A stretch of DNA of 64,000 nt from the NCBI GenBank assembly GCA_012932295.1, contig JAAONU010000006.1, positions 33,382,882-33,446,881 on the forward strand, written 5' to 3'. This document shows, piece by piece, positions 1 to 13,794 of this stretch. The DNA is from Cyclina sinensis (lineage: Eukaryota > Mollusca > Bivalvia > Venerida > Veneridae). A program made the translations under genes and the position numbers. Under the pieces are notes generated by a model. It was not told the DNA's origin. It worked only from the letters and a program-made list of their open reading frames with translations, and searched no databases. Each line of letters starts with the position of its first letter. The first letter of the stretch is position 1.

Positions 1-3000
1 CAATGCTATACCAGTTTTATGAAACTGGCAGCATATGAGATCCATTGATATACTAATTTCTTTTTTCCTCTGATCTTCTGTTTACTTCATAAAATGAAAG
101 CAAACAACACACAATGTTTCATTCCTTTTTTGGTGATGTAAAGAGAATTACCTTTTGTTATTAGTTTTACCAGCTAAAGAACCAAATATGGTAACAGATA
201 AATGCTAAACTATCCTACATTGTGTAAAACACCATGATATTATTCTATTGTTCCCTTGGCTATGCAGAAATTCTCTTCTGTTTTCCTTTATTGTTTCAAA
301 ATCTACATTCTAAATCTTCAGTAAAATTTTCCAGAGCTATCCTGTGTGTGTGTTTTTTTTATTCCACTATATAATTCACATTTCAACTCTCCGGAGATAT
401 TTTCTAAACACCTCCCTCATACTTCTGCACTCCATATTTCACATATATAAATATACGCCTTTGAGGAATTTTCTCATTTTTTTATCAAACAAACCTTCAG
501 ACTTGTATCGTCTAGGTAACCAGCAAGATATCTGATTATCTGAGTATTCCATTCATCAGTTCTCGGATATTATCTCTTATACAACACTGCTTCTGTCACT
601 GTCAATACAAAAGTCACTAGTGTGTTAACAATCTATAGTTAATGCCTGATAGTTTACCTTGGTCTAATGCACATCTCAGTTAATTTTCTATTGAAGATAT
701 CTTCACATTATTTTCATTTTCTCCTTGTCAGCAAATATAATGCACATAACAAGTCAAGTGTCAACCAATACAGATGCATCTATAACTTTCATGACGTCTC
801 TTCATAGCATTTTCTTGCGTTTGATCAATTCTTTCCTTTTCTTGTAAGTACTTAATCACAACATCAGTAATTCAAATATTTTCTGTTAATTCTGAAGTCT
901 TGTGCCACTGTGCAAAAAAAATTAACACCATATTTTTTTTCTATCCTATTACATTACAGTTCCTAGCCAACAATTTTTCAAGATCCAATACATCCAATAC
1001 ATATAACATAATGTTATATTTCTCAGTTTTACAAAATCAATTTTTGTCCTGTTGCTTTTGCTAAAAGGTTCAAACACCTTTCTAAGTTTGTACAGGATTT
1101 TCTGATTGAAAAATCAAACTTTCCTACGTCATAAACCAGAACAGTTTCTGCAGTTATTTGAAATACAATAACTAATTTCCTTTGAAAGACAGCTGTAAAT
1201 AGTGATATTGAAATACTATGCAAATGACACATTTAATAAAGCCACATGTACATTTCAACAGTGACAGGAGTTTCTGTGTTATCATTTATTCTAAATCACG
1301 CAACCACTATCAGAAAATGTTTACGGAGGTTAATTTTTTACCAATGTAACTTTAAACAGGTTTTCAGGCAAATAATGTATTGGGAAAACAAATTGTGATT
1401 TCTATGTTGTCAAAAGACATCATTGTGATAGTCGCAATGCCGATACAATTTGATTCCCTGTCAACACAAATAATGTTTCAGACACTATTAATCAACCTCT
1501 ATGAATAAAGGTCATATTAGAACCCAAAGAATCTTCTGTTGTATTTTCTTTTCTTCAGAAAATAAAGCTTTCAGAGCACTGATTTCAGATGGCTTTGATG
1601 TAATATTTTTCCAAACTTTCATCCAACTTTTCACGATAAAGCTTTGACACACAGAACGCATAATAATGAGTTCTTCAGATTGGATTACAATAAATCTTGT
1701 TCTTTAATCATATCGGCAATATCAATCAACTCTGATGACAGGCATTAGTGATAATGTGGTCTCGAATAAGCATCCTGTATCAACCATCTCGCTCAGTAAT
1801 GGCCAACACTGACTACTAGAATAAAGTATATTAATATCGGGAGGAGGTAAGATAGTCTTTTTATGGCTGCTCTGACAGTTCTTGTATCAAAACTAGGTTA
1901 GATCACGATTTGCATCACTTTATTTCTTTTCCTCTTGTTTATTGTTCATGACATCTCTTTACTAGGTTACAATGATATTTTCCTATAGAATATTCAAAAG
2001 ACTTATGCAAATATATCACAGCTTTGAAAATGTTGGCAGTACCTTTTCCATTTCACCTTAGTTCTCAGTGCAAGTAAGTTTTTTCTAATGAGTTATAAAC
2101 AACAGTAGAAAGGAATATAATCATTTGTCAAGTGGTTTCTTCAATGTTGGCACTCCTGTTCGTGTAAACAGCACTGAAAAGAATTCTTACATATTTTCCC
2201 TAAAACAAACCCATTCTGTTAAAAAAAATTCTTGGTCAAGCAACAATTAAACAGCAGTACACCATATAACATATTTTCTAATGTCCTTGACTTTAAGATC
2301 CTCTTTTTTTTCCAGTTTCTTTTTTCCCCTGATCTGTATATTTCAAGAACTAAGTTAACAGCACATTATCATCTTCCCTGTGACAGCAATCCTTGGCAGA
2401 TTTTTCTTAAGCATAATTAAGCCTGTTTCTCATTTTCTGTGGTCGACTTCAGCACTAATATAGACTTCAAATCTTTCCCTCTGGTTTTATGCCATTTCTA
2501 TGTCTTCAGTCTGAAAGTAAAAGAAATACCATTTTCATAACATTTAATGTAACCTAAAAATGTCAATACTTGAAAATGAATATTTGATGTTTTGGCATAA
2601 ATACAGCTTAATGTCATCAGACAGGCAATGCTTATAATGCATAGTCGACAAAACACAAAAAAGCTGTCTCTTTAATGAATCAAAACATGGAGGCATCTAT
2701 GTGTCAACACATATTATGTGTTAGTTTAAACATATTTATTTTACAAGTTCTTGCAACTCTGATTAATAACTGATACCATCATGTCAATTTTTGACTGAAA
2801 TGTGTGATCATGTCAATGTGTGAAGTTTGCATCATGTCAAGGCTCTGAGCCTTTTCACGCTGATTACACAAAAACTGGCAAGTATATTTAACATTTAAGT
2901 ATATTTATTGTTGTTCTATTTCTTCACATTCAAAAAGCATGTGATGTTCAACAGAATAATACAAGATTTGTTGCAGTATTTTACTAACATGTGCATAGAC

Positions 3001-3113
3001 AAAAATGTATTATTGCTCATGTGTTTTACTCTCTAACACATATGCAAAGCTGCCACATTGATTTTATTGCCATTTATTTAATTAGATTAAACCTTTTTTT
3101 TTTTGGCTAAAAC
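1..3113. other. AT-rich noncoding DNA, nothing recognised
   Basis: I see no gene, RNA gene or clear mobile element here. The open frames are short (about 60 codons), low-complexity and rich in Phe/Leu/Ile, as expected by chance in AT-rich DNA. No splice-flanked conserved exon could be identified by eye. Confidence 0.6.
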
Positions 3114-3270
3114 ATCCAATTTCTATTTAAAAAAATACACTGTTATTTCATCATCCAATTTCTATTTAAAAAATACACTGTTATTTCATTATCCAATTTC
3201 TATTTAAAAAATACACTGTTATTTCATCATCCAATTTCTATTTAAAAAATACACTGTTATTTCATCATCC
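3114..3270. repeat. 38-39 bp tandem repeat, 4 copies
   Basis: Units beginning ATCCAATTTCTATTTAAA start at 3114, 3153, 3191 and 3229, with a fifth partial start at 3267. Spacing is 39, 38 and 38 bp and the units are almost identical, differing by one A in the A-run and one C/T. This is a short, young minisatellite in AT-rich DNA. Confidence 0.95.
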
Positions 3271-3514
3271 AGTTTTCAGTTCTGTAGTGACTGTTTGCTT
3301 CAAACCAATTGGAATTTACTAAATTAAAACTTTAGAATTTCAAGTTATTCTTGGAAACATTAATGAAACAGCCTGTAATTAAACAAACACTCTTGGCATT
3401 CTAGAGAATGCATGAAACAGGCAATCAAATTAAAGAAAATCAAATCTAAAATTTTCACAAAAATAATTACAGTTTAAACACAATTAAAGTTAAAAACCTA
3501 GCAGGAAGTAGTGA

Positions 3515-3542
3515 GGGGAGGAGGGGTGGGGGATAGGGGGGG
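3515..3542 (+). other. G-rich run, possible G-quadruplex
   Basis: Four G runs of 4, 4, 5 and 7 bases are separated by loops of 4, 1 and 3 bases, which fits the usual G-quadruplex pattern. It stands out strongly in an otherwise A/T-rich stretch. No function is implied by the sequence alone. Confidence 0.6.
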
Positions 3543-3655
3543 ATACAATCATTAATGTCAACTACATAAATATTTAATACTTGTCATAAAAACTTTAAAT
3601 TTGGTTATTTTTTCTTTAACAACTGACCAAAAAAACCCACAAAAAAACAACAAAA

Positions 3656-4138
3656 AAATAATGAGGGCCATGATGGCCCTAGATTGCTCACCTGAATACT
3701 TTGCCTTTGGGTCTGCTCTAGAGCAAACATCTGGTTTCAGATATGAAGATTTTCAAAGTTTTCCCTATATAAGCCTATGTAAAATCAATTGACCCCCAGA
3801 GCAGGGCCAAATTTGACCCCAGGGGCAGAGGTCCACAAGACAATGCTAAATACCAAATCTTAAGGCTCAGGGCCTTGTGGTTTCAGACAAGAAGATCTTC
3901 AAAGGTTTTCCTTTCAGTTGCCATAGCAATCAGAGTTCTTGATGGAATCAATTCTTTGAACAACTTTGGTAGAGCTTCATGCAAGGAATATCCCTGGCAT
4001 GTTAAGTTGGCTTAGTGGTTTAGGAGGAGAAGTCGTTCAAGTCAAATTGTTGATGACACATGATGCAGGCCAATGCAGGCAGGACAATCAATGATCCCAA
4101 TAGCTCACCTTTGAGCACTTAGTGCACAAGTGAGCTAA
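3656..4138. repeat. Dispersed element of the AGCTCACCT family (copy 1)
   Basis: The left end has a perfect 7 bp hairpin (3664-3670 with 3674-3680) followed by GCTCACCTGA. The right end has the inverted sequence as a hairpin (4102-4108 with 4130-4136) followed by AAAA. Internal phrases on tracts of GACCCC, TTTGAACAAACTTGGTAGAG type, pairing with TTTCAGACAAGAAGATTTTC, recur in the copies near 30.7, 46.1, 50.2 and 53.4 kb. No coding capacity is visible. The hairpin ends suggest a Helentron-like or foldback non-autonomous element; class assignment is inference. Confidence 0.75.
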
Positions 4139-6149
4139 AAAAAGGCAAAATCTTTTCATAATCATCCAGTAATTAAATTTTGCTCTCCCAATCGCAATTT
4201 GCATTATTTCACTTAAATACACTGAACCCAGAATTTTCCTGTTACTTTTGCTCCTATAATTTCACTTGCTAAAGAAAAAGCCCACAGGTAAATGCTATGC
4301 CACTAGAAGTGCCTCTGTTCTGCATTTTTTCAGTGTCTCTGTATGACACTGACACATTTAATTGAACTTCTTGGTGTCTGCACAAACTTTCTTGTCAGTG
4401 TAATGTAATCACTGACAAGGACATTTCTTGACTTAATATCCCTTCTGGGACTAGAGACAGACTTATTACAATTTAACAGCAGCTATGCACGTGGAAAGTC
4501 AATACTTAAACAAACATAAACACTGTCTTACAGCTGCTTAAGTTCTTAATTTGGAAAAACCAACAACAACAACAAAACCCGGCTCAAAACACAGAAAGTA
4601 CCAGTGCTTTAAAATGATGGGGCAAGTGCACAGCTGCATGGCTCAGAACAAAGACTACAATGAGACCTTGAACTGGCACAAAGGTCAGGGATCTTAATCT
4701 TTGTCTATACTGTTTTACACAATCATGTGCCATTTGAAAACTGTATTAACAGTGCTATAATCAGACAAAAAGCTTATTCATTATTCAAAACATCTGAATT
4801 ATATGCTAGTTGGTAGGTCTAAAAACAAAAATAATAATTACCTATTAATATGTAACTTTGACTCACAGATATGTCTTTCTCGTTATTTTTCCAATTTGCT
4901 GACTTAAAATCTTCCACATCACCCTATATTGGGAACTATTTTTTTTACCAGTTTTCAGGCATACAAGAGTAACTTATTGCGGAGGTCAAAAAGAGGCACC
5001 CTTATCAAGACTCAGACTGTCAATCACCATTACAGTTTTAGTGTGTGGTTCTGTCACTATCTTCCTGGAAACAAAGCCAATTTTATTACGAACACAATTT
5101 CCCTGTTCAATCAATGTGGGCTATTTTAAGTCAATATGTTCTGGTGTGAGAATGTATCCATGCTAATTAGTCCTCTCTTCAGTTGTGACCCCCCTGGTAA
5201 ACATTTCTTATACCTATTTACATATCTCAAGAGACCATTCCATGTGATTCATCTGAAATGAGAACCTTTAAGTTCAATGTCATTGACATAGTACCTGAAT
5301 TAATGATCATAAAAATCACTGGTTCCTAGTTTCTTGATAAGGCACATCTCATTGCAAGAATTTACATTGTTTCTATAAAAGCTGATAAAACTCTAAGTAC
5401 ATTTCAATAAAATTTTACACATTTGGATTTTGTTTGTTTGTTCCAAATTAAAATGTAAATCATTCACTATGGTAGTGTACTTTTCTCATAATCTCACCTC
5501 ATGAACAATGTATCAATTTACAATAATCTAAATGCTTATAAATACTAAATATTATGTTGAACAAACAGTCTTCTGTACAATTTTAATCAATGTGCAATCA
5601 TACACTATTTAAGTCATTCTTCTGGAGAGAAAAAAAAAACAAACAAAAAATACAGTCATTCAACAGTAAAACATTCCTAGCTTCCTTAACAGGGAAAATG
5701 AAAACAGCTTAAAATGTCAGAGTCAAAATGTTAGCAAACTAATAACAACAAAAATTTGCTTGAATAAAATCATTTAAAACTTGAAAAGACAAACCTCTAG
5801 GTTACAGAAAACCTTCCATATAAATATCACAAATACCAGCAACATCTAAAGCACTGTAGCTAAGAAAGTGACAGTGCCTCTGAAGTTATATCGTTCCATA
5901 AGTCATAACTTCCATCATATTATCAGCAATCACATATTTGCCGATGGGGGAATGTGATCATATTTTACTAATGTCGGTATCAATGAAGCATCACTGAATA
6001 TCTAAGAGACATTATATAGGCAACAGTTATTGCTTTCTAATGTAATTGTCATGTATAGACTTCTCTCTCTGCTAACGGGTCTTAAATTATCTATCTAAAA
6101 TTGTAACAATTATGTTTTATCATTGTGTTTTATCATTATGTTTCCTCCT
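4139..6149. other. Unassigned noncoding DNA
   Basis: AT-rich sequence with no recognisable gene. The frame at 4929-5129 is unremarkable and matches nothing I know. A few homopolymer and A-rich runs occur (for example near 5625). Confidence 0.55.
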
Positions 6150-6525
6150 AAATATGTATTTCAATTTCTCATTCCCCATCCTCTAACGTCTTTTGGTAAT
6201 TTGTATTTCAATTTTGCATCCTCTGCACACATGTATTTTCATTTTTCATTTCCAAACCCCTCACATCTATCTCTATAAATTTGTATTTCAAATTTCTCAT
6301 TTCCAACCACCTACCAGCTCTCTGCACACGTGTATTTCAATTTTTCAGTCCCAACTTTTGGCGATCTCTGCACACATGTATTTTAATTATCTCATTTGCA
6401 ACCACATACTGTCTCTCCGTATATATGTGTATTTCAATTTCTCATTTCTGACCACCTACCTTTTCTCTGCACACGTGTATTTTAATTATCTCATTTGCAA
6501 CCACATACTGTCTCTCTGTATTTGA
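6150..6525. repeat. Degenerate ~40-70 bp tandem repeat
   Basis: A phrase of the type CACATGTATTTCAATTTCTCATTTCCAACCACCTAC...CTCTCTG recurs about six times between 6150 and 6520 with variable spacing. The 110-codon open frame across it (6193-6525) simply reads the repeat and is not a credible protein. Confidence 0.7.
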
Positions 6526-9040
6526 AATCCCTTATACCCATGAATAATAGATTTTTGCCACCAACCATTATGATCTAGTAAACATACTATACATCACCTT
6601 CTATGAAAAAATTAATACCAGAAAATTTCTAAAGACTCTGACAGTACCATTGAAAAATGTAATATCCACAGTTTGTACTTCACACAAATTTAATATGCAG
6701 ATTTCTAGAGTACCTGGTAGTTTGATATAAACCTTTACCTTACTGGAAATAGCTGTTTTGCCTTTGCCAGTAGCAAATATTTTTTTTATGCCGTCTATTA
6801 AGTCAGTCAGTTGTTCGCAACTACCTCTCCACAACTAAAGCTACTACCCAAACTGAATTGTAAGCATTCAGGGAAAGGGCAGAGTCGTCTGGCCATGTTT
6901 ACCAATTTTAAGCAAAATTAGGTGATGCGGCATTTTTGGAGCAAATTATTTCTATGACAATACTGAGATTCTCTGTGATTCTTTAGCTCTAAATAACAGA
7001 AACCACAGGAATATCATGCACATAGTTTCTGACCGAAATGACCTATATAACCAAATCTGGCCTACTTATCCTATAATAATAAGGCCAGAAAATCAAAGAC
7101 AAAATTTGTTTAAATACAATATAGAATTGGAACAACTCAAATAACCATAGGAAGTGGATCTCAGCAGCTTATTGGTAATCCACTTGAAATCCTGGGGTAT
7201 GATCCCCCAACCCTCCCTTAATGCTTCTAGCTGATGAGGCATGAGGTCATATTTGTTTAAATGCTATTTGCTCAACTCGTTAAAGAGGTAAAAGTGTCTC
7301 TCAAATGGGATTATTTTTGTATCTGTCAGTCATAGCCATAACCAAAAGGATCAGAAGGATCATCTAGGCAACCATAAAGCAAAGAATGACAACACAACAA
7401 AGAATCATGGGGCAAAAGCTATACAATGTTTCCAGACATCTTTTCTTTTTCTGTATTTCAAGCAGGAAGCAATCTCATCTTGATTGTTAGTTATGGAAAC
7501 CTTTGTGACAAAAGAAGTCTGTCTGTCCTTGCATTTGTAGAATATAAAACAGTTCCATAATGTAAGTCTGAGAGTGTGTAGCACTAAATTGCTTGTTTAT
7601 AGTGATGTAACTCATCATTATGTAGACACAGAAACACAAATTCAACCATAAATTATTCTCTGACAGACATACTTCTTTGATTTAAAGCAATACCTCTAGG
7701 AATAATCTAGGAATGTTATAACATAATGCAATAATTACAGTTTTTAATGCATGATATATTTGCATGCATTTTCTATGACCTGCATACCTTCATTACTTGA
7801 ATAAATGCCTCTTGGTTCATGTCTATGCATGTAATATAAAAATATATAATGCATTACTGTTTGCTGCTACCAGCAAGACTTTCCAAAAAATATCAGTACC
7901 TTTTATGAGTAAGCTCTGCCTCAGTGCAACCACTTTTGGCAGAGTTTAGTGGATTGGGGGAGAGATAAGTCATGAGTGATGAATGATACTTTTCCTGGCA
8001 TGCAATATGTGTTCCTTGAATATTTTTTGACATAAAGAAATTCAGGCTGCTGTTTATTCTTTCAAAGAATCACAAATAATGTCAGAGTAACCATACACTA
8101 TGTTTCATCATGGACAGAGAATGAATGACTCATATGATATGGAGGCACTGAGATTTAGACCTCTAGCAAATCAGATCAGTTTATCCCGCAATTACTTACT
8201 GGGATTACAATTTTGTATTTGAAGTCTATAGGTGCAATCCAAACACCTGGACTTTAGTCAACTGTAGCAAACAGAAGAACCATCTAGCAGAAAGATTCTA
8301 TAATTTCAAACAGGATATGATTGAATGACAGTCCTGTCCGAAATCCTTATAGTATGTACCTTAATTGGGAAATAGTATATCAACCATCTTGTATCACACC
8401 CCTAGATGCAGCAATATTTTTCTGTGTTGCTGTTACATGAGGCCTGTCTGCAAGATTACTAATGTAATACTCTTGAAATTTTTTTATTCCAGAAAAAATG
8501 TTCTTTAGATCTACCATAGATCAAAAACGATTAAAAAATATCTCATTTGGCAGGTTTCTGTAAAAAAGCCAAGGGTTTACTGTATGTCCTAATGTCCTTT
8601 TGTTTGCTCTTATTTCATTATAGCATAATGAAATAAAGCCTGTAAATAATCAAACAATGAGTTTCCTTGTTAGTTTTAATCAGAATAAATGAGTGTTTCA
8701 CAGGTGTGTTGAGTAAACACCCATAATCAAGTATATGAAACTTTTATGCTTTAATGAAGCATGATCTTGACAAAAGACTGACAGAAAAAAGAAACAATTT
8801 ACAGAGAGACAGACAAATTTATATGGAGATGAACATCCAAACCTGTTGTCTGTCATGCATTTCACCAATAGGGGACTGATATACCTTCCCTCCTAAAACA
8901 TACATATACATTTTTTTTGCCATGTTACAAACTTCCAATATGAACTATGTCTGTACAGATTGCATAATGCCCCCTGACCCCCCTAGATTATTTTGAATCC
9001 ACATTCTTTATAGGCTAGCTACGCGCCTGATTAAAACCTT
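6526..9040. other. Unassigned noncoding DNA
   Basis: No gene recognised. One perfect 11 bp hairpin lies at 8620-8630/8636-8646 with a 5-base loop. A 77-codon frame on the minus strand (6601-6834) was considered as an exon and not accepted. Confidence 0.5.
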
Positions 9041-9305
9041 TCATTTAACAGATTATCAAAATGACTTCAGGATCTTTTCCCTGTAGAAATCAAGTGACAA
9101 AACATCATGCAATTTGTATCAGAGAATAAAAGGCACTGGTATTGACATTTTCAATTAGCACTCTTTGCAGGCTCGTTATTTTCTCCATGAAACCAATAAT
9201 TGTTTTACGGTTAATGGTTACGTTTCCAGTATGACTATAAAATAAAACTGGTATAAAAAAGATGTTCTGCATTATACTTTAGAAACTCTTGCACTTCAGG
9301 AAAAA
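9041..9305 (+). repeat. Diverged dispersed repeat M1, copy a
   Basis: This shares long interrupted similarity with 10,965-11,155, 13,795-14,020 and 19,385-19,600. The best conserved core is of the type TTGACATTTTCAATTA, then CACTCTTTGCA, then CCAATAATTGTTTTAC. All four copies are on the same strand and look roughly a quarter diverged by eye. The relatives in other frames do not conserve a reading frame, so it is not coding. Confidence 0.75.
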
Positions 9306-10964
9306 AACAATGAGATTCATTGAAGGAAATTAGGATTCAAAGCACTGAAAGTCATGATAATTTTTTTCCTCAATAAATGAAAAACAGCTAAAAAATCTGT
9401 AAACACCTTTCATGTTCATCTACAGGTAAGTCATAGCAGATGAATATATCAAGGGCTCAGAGCTGAACCATTGTAGCTTCTTATTCTGTATATTTTATAT
9501 GTAAATAAAATAGTTTTGCACTGAACCCTCAATATACTTACCAGCAAGTTCTGTTAAATAACTATTATGTGACAAAATTTTTAATATCTGAGGTCATATA
9601 TCTGACAATGAACCACACATGGACATAGGACAATCAAAAAAGCTCTGAGCTCATTGTGCTTAGGAGAGCTAAAAATGTACATTCTCTGTCATATCACAAT
9701 AAATTGCCATGGCAATTAGTCACACAAGCATTTGACATTAAACAGGAATAGCAACAGGTCATCTATTTTTCCATATTCTGGAACTTGCTGCATACAGATG
9801 TCATTCCTTGACTTATCATTTCTTTGATAAAAATGTCAGGCCATAAAAGAGAATGTCTGACTCAAATGACTGCACCTGCTCTGAGAAGTGCAACCTAAAT
9901 GAGATGAAGAAGGGACTTGCCAAAAAATACATATTCATTTAAGATATACATTAATAATCCATGGAAATTTTATATGGCATGTCTTGGCCCAGATACAGGA
10001 ACAATGGTGGCTAAAAGTGGCAAAAACCAACTGTCATTTTGATAAACTTCAGCTTTTACCTGGAAACTTCTGGCATTGTATCTATTGGAAACATGCTCTT
10101 TGGTCTCAATGTCAGAACTTCAAGGGCAAAACTTAAATATTTTTGGAGGAGGGCATCACAAGTTAAAAATTGCAAATTTTCTCTGAATCAAAGGTTGTAA
10201 ATCTGTAAATACTGCATAACTCCACAGGAAAAATATGCAGGTATGCAACTGCAAATGTTGATAACTATTCCTGGTTAGTTTCACTACCATAGCTGATGTA
10301 CTTTTGAAGTTACAGGCAACAAAAATTCATGGAAATGAATTTTCACTAAATTTGGGACAGAAAATGTGCTTATAATACTTGACAACACCTCAACATATAA
10401 TTCATATTCGTGTGCACCACTTAACATGTTGATATCTATCATTCTAAGGTTTCATGACTCTAGCTACTTTTGGAGTTACATATAAATTGAAAATTTTAAC
10501 AAAATCAACAGCTCTAAGTCCACTATAATACTACTTAACACAGCATATGAATATCACAGTACACACATCAATTTATGTACTTTTGCAGTACCATTCTCCA
10601 TAAGATCTACTAGTAAATTGCTTCTTTTCACTAAATCAAGGACTATAACTCCTCTGTCTGGATAACTATGTGTCATAACAATGAAGTGACACAAAGTCTA
10701 CAGATATACATACAGATAAGGGAAAATATATATCCAACTTCAAACAAAGTAAGGGCACAAAAACTGGTGAGATTTTTAAATTATTTTTTTGAATTAATTT
10801 AACATTAATTAAAGTTATCATAACTACCGGTATACATGCAAAAGTCTCAAAAAATTGAATTCTATTTTCATTCTAACACACTAACGATGAATAATCCTTC
10901 AATATCAATTCTGCAATTTATTTCTCTTAAAAATTTAGTCTAAAATATTTTCATAAATAATTCA
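9306..10964. other. Unassigned noncoding DNA
   Basis: Nothing recognised. There are no long open frames and no clear repeat ends. Confidence 0.5.
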
Positions 10965-11155
10965 AAACCTTTTATTTCACAGATTAGCAGTATGCTTTCA
11001 GGATATTTTCTCTGTAGATATCAAATGTCGACACAACATGCAGTTTGCATCAGAGAATAAAAGTCAAGGTAACTGACAAATTTCAATTTGCACTCTTTGC
11101 AATCTCATAAGTTATCCTATAAAACCAATAATTGTTTTACAGTTTATATACTTCT
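10965..11155 (+). repeat. Dispersed repeat M1, copy b
   Basis: Collinear with the repeat at 9041. The downstream part of M1 (GATGTTTTGCATTCT then TCTTGCACTT) is displaced to about 11,935-12,000, so this copy appears split by roughly 0.8 kb of other sequence. Confidence 0.7.
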
Positions 11156-12035
11156 TAAAATTTGATAAGGATCACTGTGTCAATGCTCGTTTATAATGTG
11201 ATATAAGGTGTAAATATTTCAATGTAAAAATTTATGAAAGAATTATAGGTACTATTTTTCTTGTGACCATATTTTACTCAAGAGTTGCATAAGAATATGA
11301 CAAACACTGAAAACAGAATAATTCAATGACATGTACTTCCGTGCATCAGTACATTAGGTTGTCTTACTCTGAAGTAAGATGCTGACATTAATAAATGTGT
11401 CCAGATACAAGTAGTTGCCATTGTCAGTGTGGACAGACCTGAATCCATTGATACTGAGCACAATTTGCTTCAATGAAGCTGCAATTTCTGCTCCCCATGC
11501 CCACAACCCATCTCAGTTCCAGAACAGAAGACAGACACTACTAGAAGAAAGGAACCATTTTCCCTAAGACCAGATCTGCACACTCATCAGAAGCAAGCAG
11601 TGCTGCTGCCAAGCTATTATCAAAGTCCATGGGCATCATACTTCACACCGAAACTCATTTTTTGTAGGGATATTTCAAACCCAAAATTGTACATTTTAGA
11701 ATCTCTAATTTAGCCCATTGTTTCTGTGACACCTTCATTTGACCCTTTCACTATTTGCCTGTATATTAATTCCCCTATCAGGTATTTTATGTTTCTTTGA
11801 CTTATCATGGTAACTTAATTCATTTAATTTTTTTTTCATACTTTTAATAACACTTAATTAAATTTACATCACTTAAGGTAATATAATAAGTGATCCGTAT
11901 CTTATTGTGAGAAGTATAGTTATATTTCCTTCCTGGTTATAAATTTAAAATTTGTATTGAAGATGTTTTGCATTCTATGATCTTGCACTTACTGGAAATA
12001 AAAAAGTAAAGTCATTGCAGGGAAGTACTCAATAA

Positions 12036-12262
12036 CAAAAGGACCAAATGGTTCTGTGTTGCTCACCTGAAAAGGGGCTATCAATGTGTTTGTGTGTGTG
12101 TGGGGGGGGGGGTTGTGAGCATATGGGCCATATTTTTTCACAGTTCTGTTCAAATTTCACCGTAAAAGGCCACCCAAAGAACATCTGTGCCAAGTTCCAT
12201 TTAAATCTGCCAAGTAGTTTCAGAAGAGAAGTTTCTCCTATAGAAAAGTAGGGAAAATTAGC
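12036..12262. repeat. AGCTCACCT-family fragment
   Basis: The left hairpin (12,040-12,046 with 12,049-12,055, one G-T wobble) is followed by TTGCTCACCTGAAAAGG, as at 50,229. It contains a poly-G tract of about a dozen Gs after a TG run near 12,100. The right end was not identified, so this copy is probably truncated. Confidence 0.55.
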
Positions 12263-12428
12263 CCAACTCTAAAAGTAATAGGTAAGAGGCAAAATGATAT
12301 GCATATATTTTAGACATTGAACTAAATTGGGATAACTTTAACGAATACTGTTTGTTTTATATAAGCGCAGACTTAAATTCACACACTGTTCCAAGCGCAA
12401 AATAAACAAAAATTCATCCTAAGCAAAC

Positions 12429-12862
12429 AACAAGAGCTCCGCGGAGCAGCACCAACACTTGTCTGTTTTACATGTTGACAATAGGGGCCATAGTTATGGT
12501 TCTTGTGCACTACTACTGAAGGACTTCTATAGACCTCTGACATTTCATGTCAAGATGTTATTATTGTTCATATTGATACCTTTGATCATTCAACTTAATA
12601 TGCAATTTTGACAAAATTGTAAGTTAGAAAGGGACATAACTCCAAAAATATAGCTTTCAGAATTCAGCTTGTATTACAAATGCCTCTTGTCATGATAAGC
12701 AAGCACTCAAAGTTTCATTTTGATACTTATTAAATTGTTTGAGTAATGGGCTACATTAAAGTTTCTGCACGATGACAACAATGATGAACTGCAACGACAA
12801 CAATGACGACCCAGCGATCGTAACAGCTCGACTTTTTCTTTGAAACAGACAAGCTAAAAAGG
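12429..12862. repeat. Small dispersed element with palindromic left end
   Basis: A perfect 12 bp palindrome GCTCCGCGGAGC at 12,436-12,447 marks the left end. The interior carries AGTTATGGTTCTTGTGCAC, the phrase typical of the pearl-like arrays, and a short ACGACAACAATGACGAC tract near 12,790. The right end is AACAGCTCGACTTTTTC... followed by AAGCTAAAAA. No coding potential. Confidence 0.55.
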
Positions 12863-13003
12863 ATTTCACAGTATATATTTCTTTCCAGGTTCCATATTAT
12901 GCAGCAAATTCAAGTAAAATTCTAGTAAATTGCTGGATAATATCTAGCTGAAACTTTTAAACACATGAAAACACCTGCAGTGTTATTTGCCTTAGTAGTA
13001 CAG

Positions 13004-13218
13004 TTAACCCTTCTCCTGCTGGAAGCAACTGTGCTTGCCTTTGTGACCAGTGTAGACCAAAATCAGCCTGCATATCCATGCAGACTCTGATCATGGTCTG
13101 CACTATTTGCCATTCAGTTGGTAAATTTTCAATAAGCACCCCTGTAAACAATTAATGGATCTGTCCAAATTGAAAGATGGAGAAGTCAATTTACAATATT
13201 TTGCAGGCTACCCGTTAA
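13004..13218. mobile_element. Hairpin-rich MITE, copy 1 (215 bp)
   Basis: Terminal inverted sequences start TTAACCCTT at the left and end CCCGTTAA at the right. The interior has a CCAGTGTAGACC...GGTCTGCACT foldback. It is related to 40,768-40,990 and 54,962-55,171, which have the same ends and the same internal palindrome plan. It is too short to code for a transposase and must be non-autonomous. Superfamily not assigned. Confidence 0.7.
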
Positions 13219-13359
13219 TTTAATACTGGTTCTGAACAATCACTTTCAGTAGTTACATATCACACAAAACATGCTTGGAAAACAAAAGCAACATATCATT
13301 AGCAAAATACTGATGCATATAAAAACACAAAATTCCCCAGGGCCAGCTGAACTGTGTGT

Positions 13360-13570
13360 ATTTGCCAAACTGAATGACATTTCTCAAACTGAACCTAATT
13401 AAATGTCAATGTTGCAGACAAATAAAACAGTCCTGTCAGGTCAGAAATGGGAAATTAATTCCTTAATTTAGACACAAAATAATCCAATGTGGGGTTATAA
13501 TAACATATTTCCCCTTGACATTTTCTCAATCCAGGATTAACAAAACTATCAGTTTTCCAACAATGCAATA
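13360..13570 (+). repeat. Dispersed repeat M2, copy a
   Basis: Interrupted similarity to 20,540-20,745, sharing GCCAAACTG, then TGCAGACA...AAACAGT, CTGTCAGG, TAATAACAT and a TTTTTC-type run. The copies lie close to M1 copies in both places, which suggests an old segmental duplication of the M1/M2 neighbourhood. Confidence 0.6.
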
Positions 13571-13794
13571 TATCACCTTTCAAAACAGGATTACTAGCTA
13601 AAATTAGCATAAAAAATCTAAGAGAAAATGCAGATTAGAACCCCCCCCCCCTCCCCTCCATACACACTCTATCCCTATGGTTAGATCATAGTAAAATGGG
13701 TCAAAATCAGCTTAGGAGGGGTCTAACTAACTTCATGAGTCAACCTTGTATTTCACTGATATCAATATGACTGTTTGATCTTTTCCTTGTAACT

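Noticed and set aside
6601..6834. Possible host exon on the minus strand with an acceptor-like CTTTAG and a donor-like AAG/GTAAAG
   Set aside because: The ~32 codon candidate has a plausible splice frame, but I recognise no domain and no neighbouring exon. Such sites are common by chance. Transcript data would decide.
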